From positions 1 through 64,000 of the forward strand of contig PLTZ01000013.1 of assembly GCA_003164715.1 (NCBI GenBank): a DNA stretch of 64,000 bases, written 5' to 3'. Source of the DNA: Opitutaceae bacterium. Its GTDB lineage: Bacteria > Verrucomicrobiota > Verrucomicrobiia > Opitutales > Opitutaceae. The notes beneath the pieces are model-generated. The model saw only the letters and a list, made by a program, of their open reading frames with translations, was not told where the DNA came from and ran no database searches. Numbering within the stretch: the first letter of the stretch is position 1; each line of letters opens with the position of its first letter. The position numbers were made by a program, and so were the translations under genes. Of this stretch, positions 17,347-26,424 are shown piece after piece.

Positions 17347-18193
17347 GGACGCCGCGCAGCGTCACCTCGATCTCGATGTTCAGCTCGGCGCGGCAGATGT
17401 CCGCCTTCGCCACGCTCACTAGGTCGCCGGTCCCGAAGAGGCGGCCTTCGAGCGCGGGCAGGATCCATGACTTATCCTCCGGGCGCCGGAGGTAGACCGA
17501 GAATTGCCTGAAGGCGGCGCGCCCGCCCCCAAGGTTCGGCCCGAGGCCGCACGCGCCCGAGACGGCCGCCAGGTTCTCGAGCGTGCACTCGAGCTGCGCC
17601 CGTGTATCGTTGGGCGCGACCGTATCGGAGCCCACCACGGCGGACGTCCCGGAGACGAAGATGTCCGTCTCGCCGTCGAATGAGACCCGCGTGGCCCGGG
17701 AAAAGCTCGGCGGCCTCGGGCCGTACTCCGGGGGATAATCGTACGCGGGCACCTGCCGCGGGTTCTCAACGTGGGTCGCCTCCCGCGACGCGGCAACGAA
17801 CCAGACGACGACGTTGTCGCCGCCGGCCCCGACTGCGGATGCGGCGGGCAGCCGGCGCCTGAAGTCCGGGCCGAAGCGTGCTTCGAACTCGAGGGAACGG
17901 GCCTTGGAGAACGCCTGGTACCGCTCCAGCCCGGAGTCCGTGCGCCCGTTGATGTCGGGAATGAAGTTCCAGATGCGGCAAAGGTGCATCCCCTCGGCCG
18001 CCAGGAGGAGGTCTTGGTAAATCCGCTGCACGGCCTGCGCCAATACGGCCTTTCCGGGAACCGACGCAACCCCGACCCTCCAGCGATTGGATTCCTGGAG
18101 CTCAAACAGCCCGGAACTCCCGGCGGGAACCACCTCAGGGAAGGCCGCATCCGGCCTGAAACGCTCTGGAGGGGAAAGGCCTGGGCGAGCCAT
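17336..18193 (-). CDS. Chorismatase (FkbO/Hyg5/XanB2 family)
   Basis: 285 residues from ATG 18193; the open frame runs 40 codons further up but the family-like sequence begins after this ATG. Features seen: LCRIWNFIPDIN at about residues 111-122, then ENPRQV, AYDYPPEYGPRPPSFSRA, FVSGTSAVVGS and a C-terminal ADICRAELNIEIEV. These are hallmarks of the chorismatase family, often annotated as pteridine-dependent deoxygenase, which includes FkbO and XanB2. XanB2 converts chorismate to 3- and 4-hydroxybenzoate plus pyruvate, giving the aromatic starter for xanthomonadin. Placement beside an AMP ligase, ACPs and ketosynthases supports the same role here. Which hydroxybenzoate (or dihydrodiol) is made cannot be read by eye. 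Confidence 0.85.
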   Translation of the reverse strand: MARPGLSPPERFRPDAAFPEVVPAGSSGLFELQESNRWRVGVASVPGKAVLAQAVQRIYQDLLLAAEGMHLCRIWNFIPDINGRTDSGLERYQAFSKARSLEFEARFGPDFRRRLPAASAVGAGGDNVVVWFVAASREATHVENPRQVPAYDYPPEYGPRPPSFSRATRVSFDGETDIFVSGTSAVVGSDTVAPNDTRAQLECTLENLAAVSGACGLGPNLGGGRAAFRQFSVYLRRPEDKSWILPALEGRLFGTGDLVSVAKADICRAELNIEIEVTLRGVRAG

Positions 18194-18554
18194 GCAGCCT
18201 ACCCGCAAACGCTCCTGGAGAGCTGTTCGGTTCGTTGAATCGGGGTCGTGAGGCAATTCATCATCGGGGGTTGCGGGAAGGCGCAGACAATACCCAACAG
18301 GGGGCGCGCGCAAGGGCGGAAGCCGCTGGACCCATGCGGGGCCTCTCTACATCGGCGGACGGGAACGCCACAGCGTCGGGCCTTTCCACGGGGCGCCAGC
18401 CCACGGCGAATCCGCCCAGGAGCCGCGAGATCCTCGAGCGCGTGTCCCCGAGAAGGCAGTTCCCGGGGCTCCCTCATAAAATCCGGCGGCCTCCGGATCC
18501 ACGAGGCGTACGGGCCCAACGACCCGGAGGACGTCGGGAAATCCTAAGGCAAGC
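18194..18554. other. Intergenic region without recognised gene
   Basis: A 361-base stretch between the chorismatase start and the end of the EF-G gene, both on the minus strand. Short open frames exist on both strands, but they have no recognisable domain, start signal or composition that would mark a gene. It presumably holds the chorismatase promoter. I see no convincing -35/-10 pair. Confidence 0.5.
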
Positions 18555-18569
18555 CCGGCCCGGGGCCGG
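18555..18569 (-). terminator. Hairpin directly after the EF-G stop
   Basis: Stem CCGGCC / GGCCGG with a three-base loop, ending on the base next to the EF-G stop codon. No T-run follows on the minus strand, so it is a terminator-like structure, not a textbook intrinsic terminator. Confidence 0.35.
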
Positions 18570-20666
18570 TCACTTCTGCGCCGCCAGGGCCTCCTTGCGC
18601 GCCTTGGCCTCGGCGAGGATCGCCGCGACCTGGTCGCTCGGCACCTCCTCATAGTGGTCGAAGTTCTCCGCGTAGCGGCCCCGGCCGCTTGTCAGCGAGC
18701 GCACGGTGGTCGTGTAGTGCGCCAGCTGCTTGTAGGGGACCGTGGCGCGAATCACCTGGAAGTGTCCGTCCGAGTCGATCCCGAGGATGCGGCCGCGCCG
18801 CGAAGACAGGTCGCCCAGGATCGTGCCGACGTAGTCCTCGGGCGTCGTGATGGCGACCGTGTAGATCGGCTCGAGCAGGCAGGGGGACGCGTTTGCGAAG
18901 CACTCCTTGAACGCGTGGTAGCCGGCGACTTGGAAGGCGATGTCCTTCGAGTCCACCGGGTGCATCTTGCCGCCGAAGAAGTCGACCACCACGTCGACGA
19001 TCCGGTAGCCCGCGAGGACGCCCTCGTTGGCGACCGCGCGCACGCCCTTCTCCACGGAGGGGACGAACACGCGATCGACATCGTTGCCGACAAGCGATTC
19101 GGTGAACGCGACTCCGCTATCGCGCGCCCCGGGGGAGATCCGCATCCACACCTCCGCGAACTGCCCGGCGCCGCCGGTCTGCTTCTTGTGGCGGTAGCGG
19201 GACTCGGCCCGCCCGCGGATCGTCTCGCGGTAGGGGATGCGGGGCTCCTCGAGCTCGACGTTGACGCCAAACCTTCGGGCCAGCCGCTCGACGATCACCT
19301 GCAGGTGGATCTCGCCCTGGCCCGACATGATCGTCTGGTGCACCTCCTCGTCGACCCTGGAGCGGAAGGTTGGGTCCTCCTGCTGGAGCGTCGCCAGGCC
19401 GACCGCGAGCTTGTCCTCGTCTCCCTTGGCCTTCAGGCGAAGCGCGATGTGGATGTTGGGATGGGGGTATTCCACCTTCGGCAGCTCAACGACGAAGCGG
19501 GAGCTGCACAGGGTGTCGCCCGTCCGGGCCTCGCGCAGCTTGACGACGGCGCCCAGGTCGCCCGCCTTGAGCGTCTGGACCGCCACGCGCTCGCGGCCGT
19601 TCAGCATGTAGAGCTGGCCGAGGCGCTCGCTCAGCTGGCGCGTGCGGTTGTAGAGCTCCTCTCCGGTGCGGATGCTCCCGGAGTAGATCCTGAAGAGAGA
19701 CATCTCGCCGACGCCCGGCTCGTTCATGGTCTTAAAGACATAGGCGACCGGCTCCGGCTGAGTGAGCGACACGGTGGAGGGGAGCCCGCTGCCGTCGCGG
19801 GCGGGCACGTCGGCCCTGTCCTCGGGCGACGAGCCGAACTTCGCGATGAAGTCCATGAGGCGGGCGACGCCCACATTGCGCTCCGCGGAGACCGCGAAGA
19901 GGGGGATGAACACCTGGTTCTGGACCGCCTTGTGGAGTCCCGCCCGGATCTCCTCCTCGCCGAGGACGCCCTCCGCGAAGAACTTCTCCATCAGCGCGTC
20001 GTCGGACTCGGCGACGTACTCCATCAGCTGGCGGTGCAGCTCGTGCACGCGCTCGGCGAGCTCGCCGTCCGCCGTCTCCTCCTTGTAGGTGCCGTTGCTG
20101 CCCGGCTTGTAGGTGACGACCTCGTTGCGCAAAACGTCGAGGACCCGGCTGAAGCCGGGTCCTGAGTCGAGCGGTATCGTCATCGGGAAGACCGTCCTCC
20201 CGAAGTGTTCCCGGGCTACGGCAAGCACGGCGTCGAAATCTGTGTTGGGCTTGTCGAGCGCATTGATCGCGATGATCTTCGGCAGGCCGTAGTGCGTGGC
20301 GTAGTCCCAAACGGTGTCGGTGCCGACCCCTAGGCCGTGGGCGACGTTGATGACGACGAGAGCGAAGTCCCCGACCCGCAGGGCGCCGATGCCCTCGCTG
20401 ATGAAGTCCGCGTAACCGGGCGTGTCGACGATGTTGAACTTCTTCCCCTGCCACTCGGTGTGGAGCAGCGAGGCGTGGACTGAGAACTGGTGCTGCTGCT
20501 CGCTGGCGTGATAGTCGGACGCCGTCGTTCCGGCTGCGATGCTGCCCATCCGGCCGATTCGGCCGCTGCACATGAGCATCGCCTCGCAGAGCATCGTCTT
20601 GCCGGCGGAGGCGTGGCCGACAACGGCGAAGTTCCGCAGTTCAGAGGGAACGTAGGTATCCTTCAT
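18570..20666 (-). CDS. Elongation factor G paralogue (EF-G2-like GTPase)
   Basis: 698 residues, the normal five-domain length of EF-G. GTPase motifs: G1 is GHASAGKT (17-24) instead of the usual AHIDAGKT; G3 is DTPGYADF (81-88), with Tyr85 where translating EF-G has the catalytic histidine; G4 is NALD (135-138) instead of NKMD. The domain III motif is GQGEIHLQ. These changes are typical of EF-G paralogues rather than the housekeeping factor. Paralogues in other bacteria have specialised or unclear roles, for example in ribosome recycling or stress. It stands alone, away from ribosomal protein genes, which supports paralogue status. The main fusA should be elsewhere in the genome. Confidence 0.85.
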   Translation of the reverse strand: MKDTYVPSELRNFAVVGHASAGKTMLCEAMLMCSGRIGRMGSIAAGTTASDYHASEQQHQFSVHASLLHTEWQGKKFNIVDTPGYADFISEGIGALRVGDFALVVINVAHGLGVGTDTVWDYATHYGLPKIIAINALDKPNTDFDAVLAVAREHFGRTVFPMTIPLDSGPGFSRVLDVLRNEVVTYKPGSNGTYKEETADGELAERVHELHRQLMEYVAESDDALMEKFFAEGVLGEEEIRAGLHKAVQNQVFIPLFAVSAERNVGVARLMDFIAKFGSSPEDRADVPARDGSGLPSTVSLTQPEPVAYVFKTMNEPGVGEMSLFRIYSGSIRTGEELYNRTRQLSERLGQLYMLNGRERVAVQTLKAGDLGAVVKLREARTGDTLCSSRFVVELPKVEYPHPNIHIALRLKAKGDEDKLAVGLATLQQEDPTFRSRVDEEVHQTIMSGQGEIHLQVIVERLARRFGVNVELEEPRIPYRETIRGRAESRYRHKKQTGGAGQFAEVWMRISPGARDSGVAFTESLVGNDVDRVFVPSVEKGVRAVANEGVLAGYRIVDVVVDFFGGKMHPVDSKDIAFQVAGYHAFKECFANASPCLLEPIYTVAITTPEDYVGTILGDLSSRRGRILGIDSDGHFQVIRATVPYKQLAHYTTTVRSLTSGRGRYAENFDHYEEVPSDQVAAILAEAKARKEALAAQK

Positions 20667-20798
20667 AAGGGGGTGGGGTTGGCCGCGTTTTCGGCTTGGC
20701 GGCCACTATTAACGAAAAGCATGCCGGAGTCTATTCCCGAACCTGACGCGGGTTGGGTATTCACCGCTTGAATGAGGGCGTCAAATCTCCGTTTTACT

Positions 20799-20840
20799 CG
20801 GGGCCCGCCCGCCGGAAAATCCTAAAGATCTTGGGCCCCG
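20799..20840. other. Inverted repeat upstream of the PagL-like gene
   Basis: Arms CGGGGCCC (20799-20806) and GGGCCCCG (20833-20840), a perfect eight-base stem with a 26-base loop, ending 60 bases before the PagL-like start and lying in the 234-base divergent spacer from the EF-G gene. It could be a leader hairpin or operator. In such GC-rich DNA it may also be chance. Confidence 0.25.
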
Positions 20841-20900
20841 GACCTGGGATTTCCGACTTGTGCGCTTGTTTCCCGCCCCGGCCGCCCCAAGTGTCGCCCG

Positions 20901-21515
20901 ATGCGATTCATTCGGGCAGTCTGCGCACTCGCAGCGATGGCCGCCGCGCCGCTTGCGCGTGCGGACGCGGACGCGACTTCGGCCCAGCCATACGACCCGA
21001 CCGAGCACTGGGAGGTGAACACCGAGACCGGGGTGCTCTGGCGCGTGACGGGCTCGGCGACGCCGCTCGCCTACACGGTGCTGCCCCAGCTGCTGACGGT
21101 GGAGAGCACCCGGGTGGGCACCGCCCGCCCGCTCGCGGGCGGCGACTTTGTGATCCGCAACCGGTTCAGCCTCCTCGTTGAGCCGATCTCCATGGGCCCC
21201 GAGCACCACTTCTTGGGGGGCACCGCTTCGGGGATCATGGAATGGTGGGACAAGCGGCGGACGCGCGCCCTGTTCTTCGCGGCCGGCGGCGGGGTCGGCT
21301 GGCTGGACAGCAAGGGCCACGCGGTAAAGGGGGGGCAGGGCGAGGACTTCAACTTCACCTGGCTGGCCTATCCGGGCGTGCGCTTCATGCTCAGGGACAG
21401 GCTGAGCGGCTCGGTCGGCGTGTATTTCCAGCACATCTCGAACACCTACCTGAACCGGGTCAACCCCGGCCTGAACGCGGTGGGCCCGATGGCAAGCCTG
21501 GGGTGGCACTTCTAG
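20901..21515 (+). CDS. PagL-like lipid A 3-O-deacylase (acyloxyacyl hydrolase family)
   Basis: 204 residues with a clear signal peptide (cleavage near ARA, about residue 20) and a beta-barrel-like pattern ending in an aromatic residue (GWHF), as expected for an outer-membrane protein. The C-terminal segment FQHISNTYLNRVNPGLN carries the PagL His-x-Ser pair (about His178 and Ser180). The residue 12 past the serine, which is the catalytic Glu in Pseudomonas PagL, appears to be Asn here, so activity needs checking. PagL removes the 3-O acyl chain of lipid A, altering outer-membrane properties. It lies 2.7 kb from the lipid cluster, with EF-G between; a functional link is only a suggestion. Confidence 0.72.
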   Translation: MRFIRAVCALAAMAAAPLARADADATSAQPYDPTEHWEVNTETGVLWRVTGSATPLAYTVLPQLLTVESTRVGTARPLAGGDFVIRNRFSLLVEPISMGPEHHFLGGTASGIMEWWDKRRTRALFFAAGGGVGWLDSKGHAVKGGQGEDFNFTWLAYPGVRFMLRDRLSGSVGVYFQHISNTYLNRVNPGLNAVGPMASLGWHF

Positions 21516-21532
21516 CCGCAAACGCCCCAGGG

Positions 21533-21547
21533 GCCGTGTCTCACGGC
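21533..21547. terminator. Hairpin at convergent gene ends
   Basis: Perfect stem GCCGTG / CACGGC with a three-base loop, between the PagL-like gene and the convergent TPR gene; its right arm includes part of the TPR stop codon. No T-run. Confidence 0.35.
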
Positions 21548-23667
21548 GCTGCCGCCCGGATTCTGGAGAGGATCTGTTTCGCCCGCTCGTTGTCGGGCGC
21601 GACGCGCAGGAACGCCTCCAGGTGCCCGGCCGCCTCGGCCTCGCCTCCCGGCGTTCGCAGGAGGGCGAGCGCGAGGTTAAAGTGAATCTCCGGGTGGGCC
21701 GGTAGGAGCCGCAGCGCCTCCCTGAACTGGGCGGCCGCGTCGGCCGGACGTCCCTGGGCGTTCAGCGCCAGGCCCAGGTTGTTGTGCGCCTCGCCGTAGC
21801 CGGGCCGCAGGCGCAGCGCCTCCTCGAACTGGGCGACGGCCTTGCCCAGCCGGCCGGGCAGCTTCAGGAGGGCGTTCGCTAGGCTGTTGTGCGCCTCGGC
21901 GGAGTCCGGCCTAAGCCGGACCGCCTCCTCGTACTCCGCGACCGCGTCGTCCATCCTGCCCGGCGTGCCCATCCAGGCGCTCCCCAGGTTTGCGTGCGCC
22001 TCGGCGTAATCGGGCTGCAGGCGGACGGCCTCCTGGAAATGGGCGACCGCGTCGCCGAGCCGGCCGGGGGTCATCGCGAGCACGCTGCCGAGGTCGTTGT
22101 GCGCCGTGGCGTAGCGGGGATTCTCGCGGAGCGCCTCCTCAAACTGGGCGGCGGCGCTCGCCAGGTCCCCGCGGTCCTCGTACCAGACGCCGAGGTTGCT
22201 GTGCGCCTCGGGGAAGTCGGGCTGCAGGCGGAGGGCCTCCTGGAGGTGGGCAAACGCCTCGTCCGCGCGGCCGGGCATCCTGCGAAGGATGCCGCCTAGG
22301 TTGTTGTGCACCGAGGCAAAGTCCTCCTTCAGGCGGATGGCCTCCTGGTACTCGGCGACGGCGTCCGCAATGTCCCCGCGTCCCTCGTGCCACAGGCCCA
22401 GGTTGTTGTGGGCCATCCAGCACGCGGGGTTCCGCTCGATGGTCGTCCGGTAGAGCGTGGGCTGGTCCGCGTACATCCGGCTCTGCGCGTTGCTGAGGAC
22501 GGCGAGCGCGGCGACGAGCGCTGCGGCAAGCCCGGGCCCCGCGGCGCGGACGGCCTGCGGGGCCCTGCCGAACAGCAGCGCGGCGCCGGCGGCCGCGGCC
22601 GCGATGATCCCCATGCTGGCCAGGTACTGGAAGTGGTCGGCCACGTAGGAGAAGAGGAACGGGTAGACGTTGAAGAAGCCGAGGGCCGGGAAGAGCGAGC
22701 CGGCGAAGAAGAGCCAGGCGGCAAGCGGGCCGCGCATGCGCCCCCGCAGGAGCCAGAGCGCCGCGGTCACGAGGAGCGCCGCCACGAGGTATCCCGTCCA
22801 GCCCGGGGCGTCGGACCTCGCGTCCCAGCGCGGGTAGATGAAGACGAGATGGGCCGGCCAGAGGAGCTTCCCCAGGTAGAACCAGACCACGCGGCCGGCC
22901 AAGAGGCAGCGCTCGGCGAGCGTCAGGTCGAACGCCGCGCCCTGCGCCCCGATCAGCGTGCGCTCGACCCAGGAGGTGAAGGCGCCGCTGGCTGCCGCGA
23001 GCGCGAACCAGGGGACGAGGGGGCGTACGTCGCGGCGCCAGTCGACGCGGCCGCGCTGCCACCAGAAGATGACGAGGAGCGCGGCCGGAAGCGTCGCGGT
23101 CACGGTCTTTGTCAGAAGCGCCAGGACAAAGAGGAGCGAGGAGAGGAGGTAGAGCCGCGCGGCCCCGGGCCTTCCCCGGGCGCCGTCGAAGCCCAGGTAC
23201 GCAAGCGCCGCCAGGAGGTAGAACACGAGCGACAGCGTGTTCTTCTGCTCCGAGATCCACGCCACGCTCTCGACGCAGACCGGGTGGACGGCGAAGACGA
23301 CCCCGGCCAGGCGGGCCCCCGGGGCGCGGAGCCTTTGCAGGATGAGGACCAGCAGGAGCGCCGCGGCCGCGTGCTCGAGCACGCTCGCCAGGTGGTAGCC
23401 GAGCGTCGCGTCCCCCCAAAGCCGGTGCTCGACCCAGAAGGCGCTGTGAAGCAGGGGATAGTACTGCTGCGTGGCGCGGGGATTCGACCAGATCTGCCAG
23501 AGTCCCGCCGCCGACCTGAGCTCGGGCTTGGTGACGTGGGCGTCGTCGTCCCAGATCAGGCCGCCGCGCAGGGCCGGCCAATAGCACGCGAGCGAAAGCC
23601 CGAGGATCAGCGCCGCCGTCCACCAGAGGCTGGCGCGGGGGACGGAAGGCGCGCGTGGACCCTGCAT
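21541..23667 (-). CDS. Membrane protein with C-terminal TPR repeats (TMTC/GT-C-like)
   Basis: 708 residues from ATG 23667 (a TTG three codons earlier is possible). The first about 400 residues are a multi-pass membrane domain with WDDDAHVT near residue 40 and [17 protein letters not shown], a pattern shared with GT-C fold protein O-mannosyltransferase/TMTC-like proteins. From about residue 420 there are about eight TPR units, recurring as A(V/A)A(E/Q/H)(Y/F)xEAxRLxPDxxxAHxNLG. The likely role is transfer of a sugar from a lipid donor to protein or lipid at the outer face of the membrane, with TPRs in the periplasm binding a partner. Substrate unknown. The divergent 267-base spacer to hypE holds no other gene I can support. 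Confidence 0.75.
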   Translation of the reverse strand: MQGPRAPSVPRASLWWTAALILGLSLACYWPALRGGLIWDDDAHVTKPELRSAAGLWQIWSNPRATQQYYPLLHSAFWVEHRLWGDATLGYHLASVLEHAAAALLLVLILQRLRAPGARLAGVVFAVHPVCVESVAWISEQKNTLSLVFYLLAALAYLGFDGARGRPGAARLYLLSSLLFVLALLTKTVTATLPAALLVIFWWQRGRVDWRRDVRPLVPWFALAAASGAFTSWVERTLIGAQGAAFDLTLAERCLLAGRVVWFYLGKLLWPAHLVFIYPRWDARSDAPGWTGYLVAALLVTAALWLLRGRMRGPLAAWLFFAGSLFPALGFFNVYPFLFSYVADHFQYLASMGIIAAAAAGAALLFGRAPQAVRAAGPGLAAALVAALAVLSNAQSRMYADQPTLYRTTIERNPACWMAHNNLGLWHEGRGDIADAVAEYQEAIRLKEDFASVHNNLGGILRRMPGRADEAFAHLQEALRLQPDFPEAHSNLGVWYEDRGDLASAAAQFEEALRENPRYATAHNDLGSVLAMTPGRLGDAVAHFQEAVRLQPDYAEAHANLGSAWMGTPGRMDDAVAEYEEAVRLRPDSAEAHNSLANALLKLPGRLGKAVAQFEEALRLRPGYGEAHNNLGLALNAQGRPADAAAQFREALRLLPAHPEIHFNLALALLRTPGGEAEAAGHLEAFLRVAPDNERAKQILSRIRAAAP

Positions 23668-23934
23668 TGCGGGCAATGTACGGGCAGGGGTCCGCCCGAA
23701 TCAATCCCGGCGTGGCCGCGTGCGGGGTCCTCCGGAGGGCCGGGGCGCACGCGTTACCTATGTCATTGCCATGAAACGGGAAGGCGCCATTCCCGTGGGT
23801 GGGGGGATTCGCGTCCCGATGGGGCGGACCTCGCGCAGCCCGTTTCCACACGGCAAGAATTGCGCAGCCTTCGGCAACGTGCGCGCAGCAATGCAGTCGT
23901 GCCGGGGCGATACTCACGGTGGCGGCGATACCCC

Positions 23935-25026
23935 ATGGTCTCGGCAAGCAAAGCTCCAGCACAGGCCGGTGATCCGCCCGCTCCAGGCAGCGGGCTGCAG
24001 TGCCCGGTGCCGATCGCGGAGCGCTCCGAGATCACGATCGGGCACGGCGGCGGCGGCAGGCTGACCGAGGAACTGCTCGACACGATCTTCCGGCCGGCGT
24101 TCTCAAACCCTGCCCTCGACACGAGGCACGACGGGGCGATTCTCCATGCGGGCGCGGCCCGCCTGGCCTTCACGACCGACGCGCACGTCGTCAGCCCGCT
24201 CTTCTTCCCCGGGGGCGACATCGGCAAGGTGGCGGTCAACGGGACCGTGAACGACCTCGCCATGTGCGGGGCGCGCCCCCTCTGGCTGAGCGCCGGGTTC
24301 ATCCTTGAGGAGGGCCTGCCCCTCGAGGTGCTAAGGCGGGTGGTGACCTCGATGAAGGCGGCGGCCTCCGCGGCGGGCGTCTCGATCGTCACCGGCGACA
24401 CCAAGGTCGTCGAGCGCGGCAAGGGAGACGGCCTCTACGTGACGACCGCCGGCGTGGGCGTGGTCCCGGAGGGCGTGAACATCGGGCCCGCGAGCATCGA
24501 GCCGGGCGACGTCGTAATCCTGAGCGGCGACATCGGGCGGCACGGGATGGCCGTCATGGCGGTGCGCGAGGGCATGGCCTTCGAGGGCCCGATAGAGAGC
24601 GACTGCGCGCCGCTCGCGGCGTCCGTCGCGTCGCTCCTCGAGGAGTACCAGGAAGTTCACTGCATGAGGGACCTGACCCGCGGCGGGCTGGCCACGGCGC
24701 TCATCGAGCTGGCGGAGACCCGCGGGCTTGAGATCGCGGTCGACGAGCGCGCCGTCCCGGTCTGCGAGGCGGTGCGCGGCGCCTGCGAGATCCTGGGCCT
24801 CGAGCCGCTCTACGTCGCCAACGAGGGGCGCTTCATCTGCTTCGTCCCGGAATCCTCCGCGCTGTCGGCGCTCGCGATCCTCTCGCGCACGGCCCGCGGG
24901 GGGCCGCCGGCGATCATCGGGCGCGTGAGGGCCTCGGCGTCTGGGGAGGTGATGCTCAGGAGGACGGTGGGCGCCGAGCGGATCCTCAGCCGGCTCAGCG
25001 GCGAGCAGCTTCCGAGAATTTGCTAG
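23935..25026 (+). CDS. hypE: Hydrogenase maturation factor HypE
   Basis: 363 residues from ATG 23935, about 25 longer at the N-terminus than usual; the conserved part starts near ITIGHGGGG. The protein has the PurM-like ATP-binding core ([22 protein letters not shown]) and ends in PRIC, the invariant C-terminal cysteine on which HypF places a carbamoyl group. HypE then dehydrates this to thiocyanate, the source of the cyanide ligands of the [NiFe] centre. Unlike the other hyp genes, which form a minus-strand operon just downstream, hypE is on the plus strand and faces them. It must have its own promoter, so supply of HypE is uncoupled from the rest. Confidence 0.96.
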   Translation: MVSASKAPAQAGDPPAPGSGLQCPVPIAERSEITIGHGGGGRLTEELLDTIFRPAFSNPALDTRHDGAILHAGAARLAFTTDAHVVSPLFFPGGDIGKVAVNGTVNDLAMCGARPLWLSAGFILEEGLPLEVLRRVVTSMKAAASAAGVSIVTGDTKVVERGKGDGLYVTTAGVGVVPEGVNIGPASIEPGDVVILSGDIGRHGMAVMAVREGMAFEGPIESDCAPLAASVASLLEEYQEVHCMRDLTRGGLATALIELAETRGLEIAVDERAVPVCEAVRGACEILGLEPLYVANEGRFICFVPESSALSALAILSRTARGGPPAIIGRVRASASGEVMLRRTVGAERILSRLSGEQLPRIC

Positions 25027-25075
25027 GTCAGGGAACAGGAAGAGGGATAACCCCAAGACAGTACGGAATAATATT

Positions 25076-25309
25076 ATGAAGCCTCAAAAAATGGGTCTGT
25101 TGGTCGCCAGCGTCATCTTCATGCTGGTCGGGCTAGGGCACTTGTCTCGGTTCGTGCGCCCGTTCCAGGTGATGATCGGAAGCCATTCGATCGGCCCCAT
25201 GCTGAGCCTGGCGGTCGCCGTGGTGGCGATCGCGCTCAGCGTCTGGCTGGGCATGCTGGCCTGCGCCTGCGACAAGAAGGAAGAGGCTCCCGCGCAGCCG
25301 AAGGCCTGA
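25076..25309 (+). CDS. Small two-helix membrane protein, unknown function
   Basis: 77 residues with two predicted membrane helices (about residues 7-25 and 40-64) and a short charged tail, DKKEEAPAQPKA. The second helix ends in CAC, two cysteines close to the membrane surface. The gene starts 49 bases after hypE on the same strand, preceded by an unusually AT-rich stretch, and ends eight bases before the convergent hypD stop. I do not recognise a family. The context suggests co-expression with hypE, but a role in hydrogenase biology is only a guess. Confidence 0.65.
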   Translation: MKPQKMGLLVASVIFMLVGLGHLSRFVRPFQVMIGSHSIGPMLSLAVAVVAIALSVWLGMLACACDKKEEAPAQPKA

Positions 25310-25324
25310 CCCTGGGTTCAGGCC
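25303..25324. terminator. Two-way hairpin spanning both convergent stop codons
   Basis: Perfect seven-base stem GGCCTGA / TCAGGCC with an eight-base loop. The left arm contains the TGA of the small membrane protein and the right arm the stop of hypD, so one hairpin lies exactly across both gene ends. No T-run on either side. Confidence 0.45.
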
Positions 25325-26424
25325 GCGCTCTCGGAGCGGCTCCGGAGGCGGTAGCGATGGTAGGCGGCGCAGGCGCCCTCGCTTGACACCATCGGGGCGC
25401 CGATCGGGTGCTCGGGGGTGCACCGTGTCCCGAAGGCGGGGCACTGGGGGGGCTTCTTGAGGCCCCGCAGGATCTCGCCGCTCACGCATTCGCCGGCGGC
25501 CGCCGCCGCCGGGGCCCCGAGGCCGAACCTCTTCACCGCGTCGAAGGCGGCGAAGCGCCCCTTCAGGCCCCAGCCGCTCGAGGCGATGACGCCCAGGCCC
25601 CGCCAGTTCCGGTCGACCACCTCGAAGACCTGGCCGACGATGGCGCGGGCGGGCAGGTTGCCCTCCGCGCGGACCACACGGGCGTAGGCGTTCTCGACCT
25701 CGGCCCTTCCGGCCTCCAGCTGGCGGATGCAGCGCAGGAGCCCCTCGAGGATGTCGACCGGCTCGAAGCCTGTCACGACGACGGGCGCCCGGAACTCCCG
25801 GGCGATCGGCCCGTACTCGCCCGTGCCCATGACCGCGCAGACGTGGCCGGCGGCGAGGAAGCCCTGCACGAGGTTCCCGGGCGCCCCGAGGATGGCGCGC
25901 ATGGCGGGCGGCACGAGGACGTGGGAGACCACCATCGAGAAGTTCGCAAGGCCCATGCGCTCGGCCCGCAGAGCCGCCATGGCGTTCGCCGGCGCCGTGG
26001 TCTCGAAGCCGACGGCGAAGAAGACGACCTGCTGCGAGGGATGGGCCCTCGCGAACTCCACGGCGTCAAGCGGCGAATAGACCATCCGCACGCCGCCCCC
26101 CCTGGCCTTCGCGGTCAGCAGGTCGATCCCGGACCCGGGCACCCGGAGCATGTCGCCGAAGGAGCAGAGCGTGACGCCGGGCCGGAGCGCGAGGCCGACC
26201 GCCTGGTCGATCATCTCGGCCGGAGTCACGCAGACCGGGCAGCCGGGCCCGTGGACCAGAGTGACCCCCGGGGGCAGGAGCTCGTCGAGGCCGTACTTGA
26301 CGATCGCATGGGTCTGGCCGCCGCAGATCTCCATCACGGTCCACGGCCGGGTCGCGGCCCGCGCGATGGCCTCGGAGAGCCGCCGCACGATCGCGGCGTC
26401 GCGGTACTCGTCGACAAACTTCAT
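25318..26424 (-). CDS. hypD: Hydrogenase maturation factor HypD
   Basis: 368 residues from ATG 26424. HypD is the iron-sulfur scaffold on which, together with HypC, the Fe(CN)2CO unit is built. Diagnostic motifs are visible: [10 protein letters not shown] near residue 33, [10 protein letters not shown] near 60, [10 protein letters not shown], and a C-terminal cysteine set ([22 protein letters not shown], then GACAAY) that binds the [4Fe-4S] cluster. The start overlaps the hypC end by four bases, so the two partner proteins are translationally coupled. Last gene of the usp-hupE-hypABFCD operon. Confidence 0.97.
   Translation of the reverse strand: MKFVDEYRDAAIVRRLSEAIARAATRPWTVMEICGGQTHAIVKYGLDELLPPGVTLVHGPGCPVCVTPAEMIDQAVGLALRPGVTLCSFGDMLRVPGSGIDLLTAKARGGGVRMVYSPLDAVEFARAHPSQQVVFFAVGFETTAPANAMAALRAERMGLANFSMVVSHVLVPPAMRAILGAPGNLVQGFLAAGHVCAVMGTGEYGPIAREFRAPVVVTGFEPVDILEGLLRCIRQLEAGRAEVENAYARVVRAEGNLPARAIVGQVFEVVDRNWRGLGVIASSGWGLKGRFAAFDAVKRFGLGAPAAAAAGECVSGEILRGLKKPPQCPAFGTRCTPEHPIGAPMVSSEGACAAYHRYRLRSRSESAA

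Noticed and set aside
18194-18554. Small open frames on both strands between chorismatase and EF-G
   Set aside because: No domain, no ribosome site and Arg/Pro-rich composition typical of noncoding GC-rich DNA.
22306-25026. A 906-codon plus-strand open frame running through the TPR gene into hypE
   Set aside because: Only the last 364 codons (from 23935) match HypE. The upstream part is the antisense of the TPR protein gene, an artefact of GC-rich codon use.
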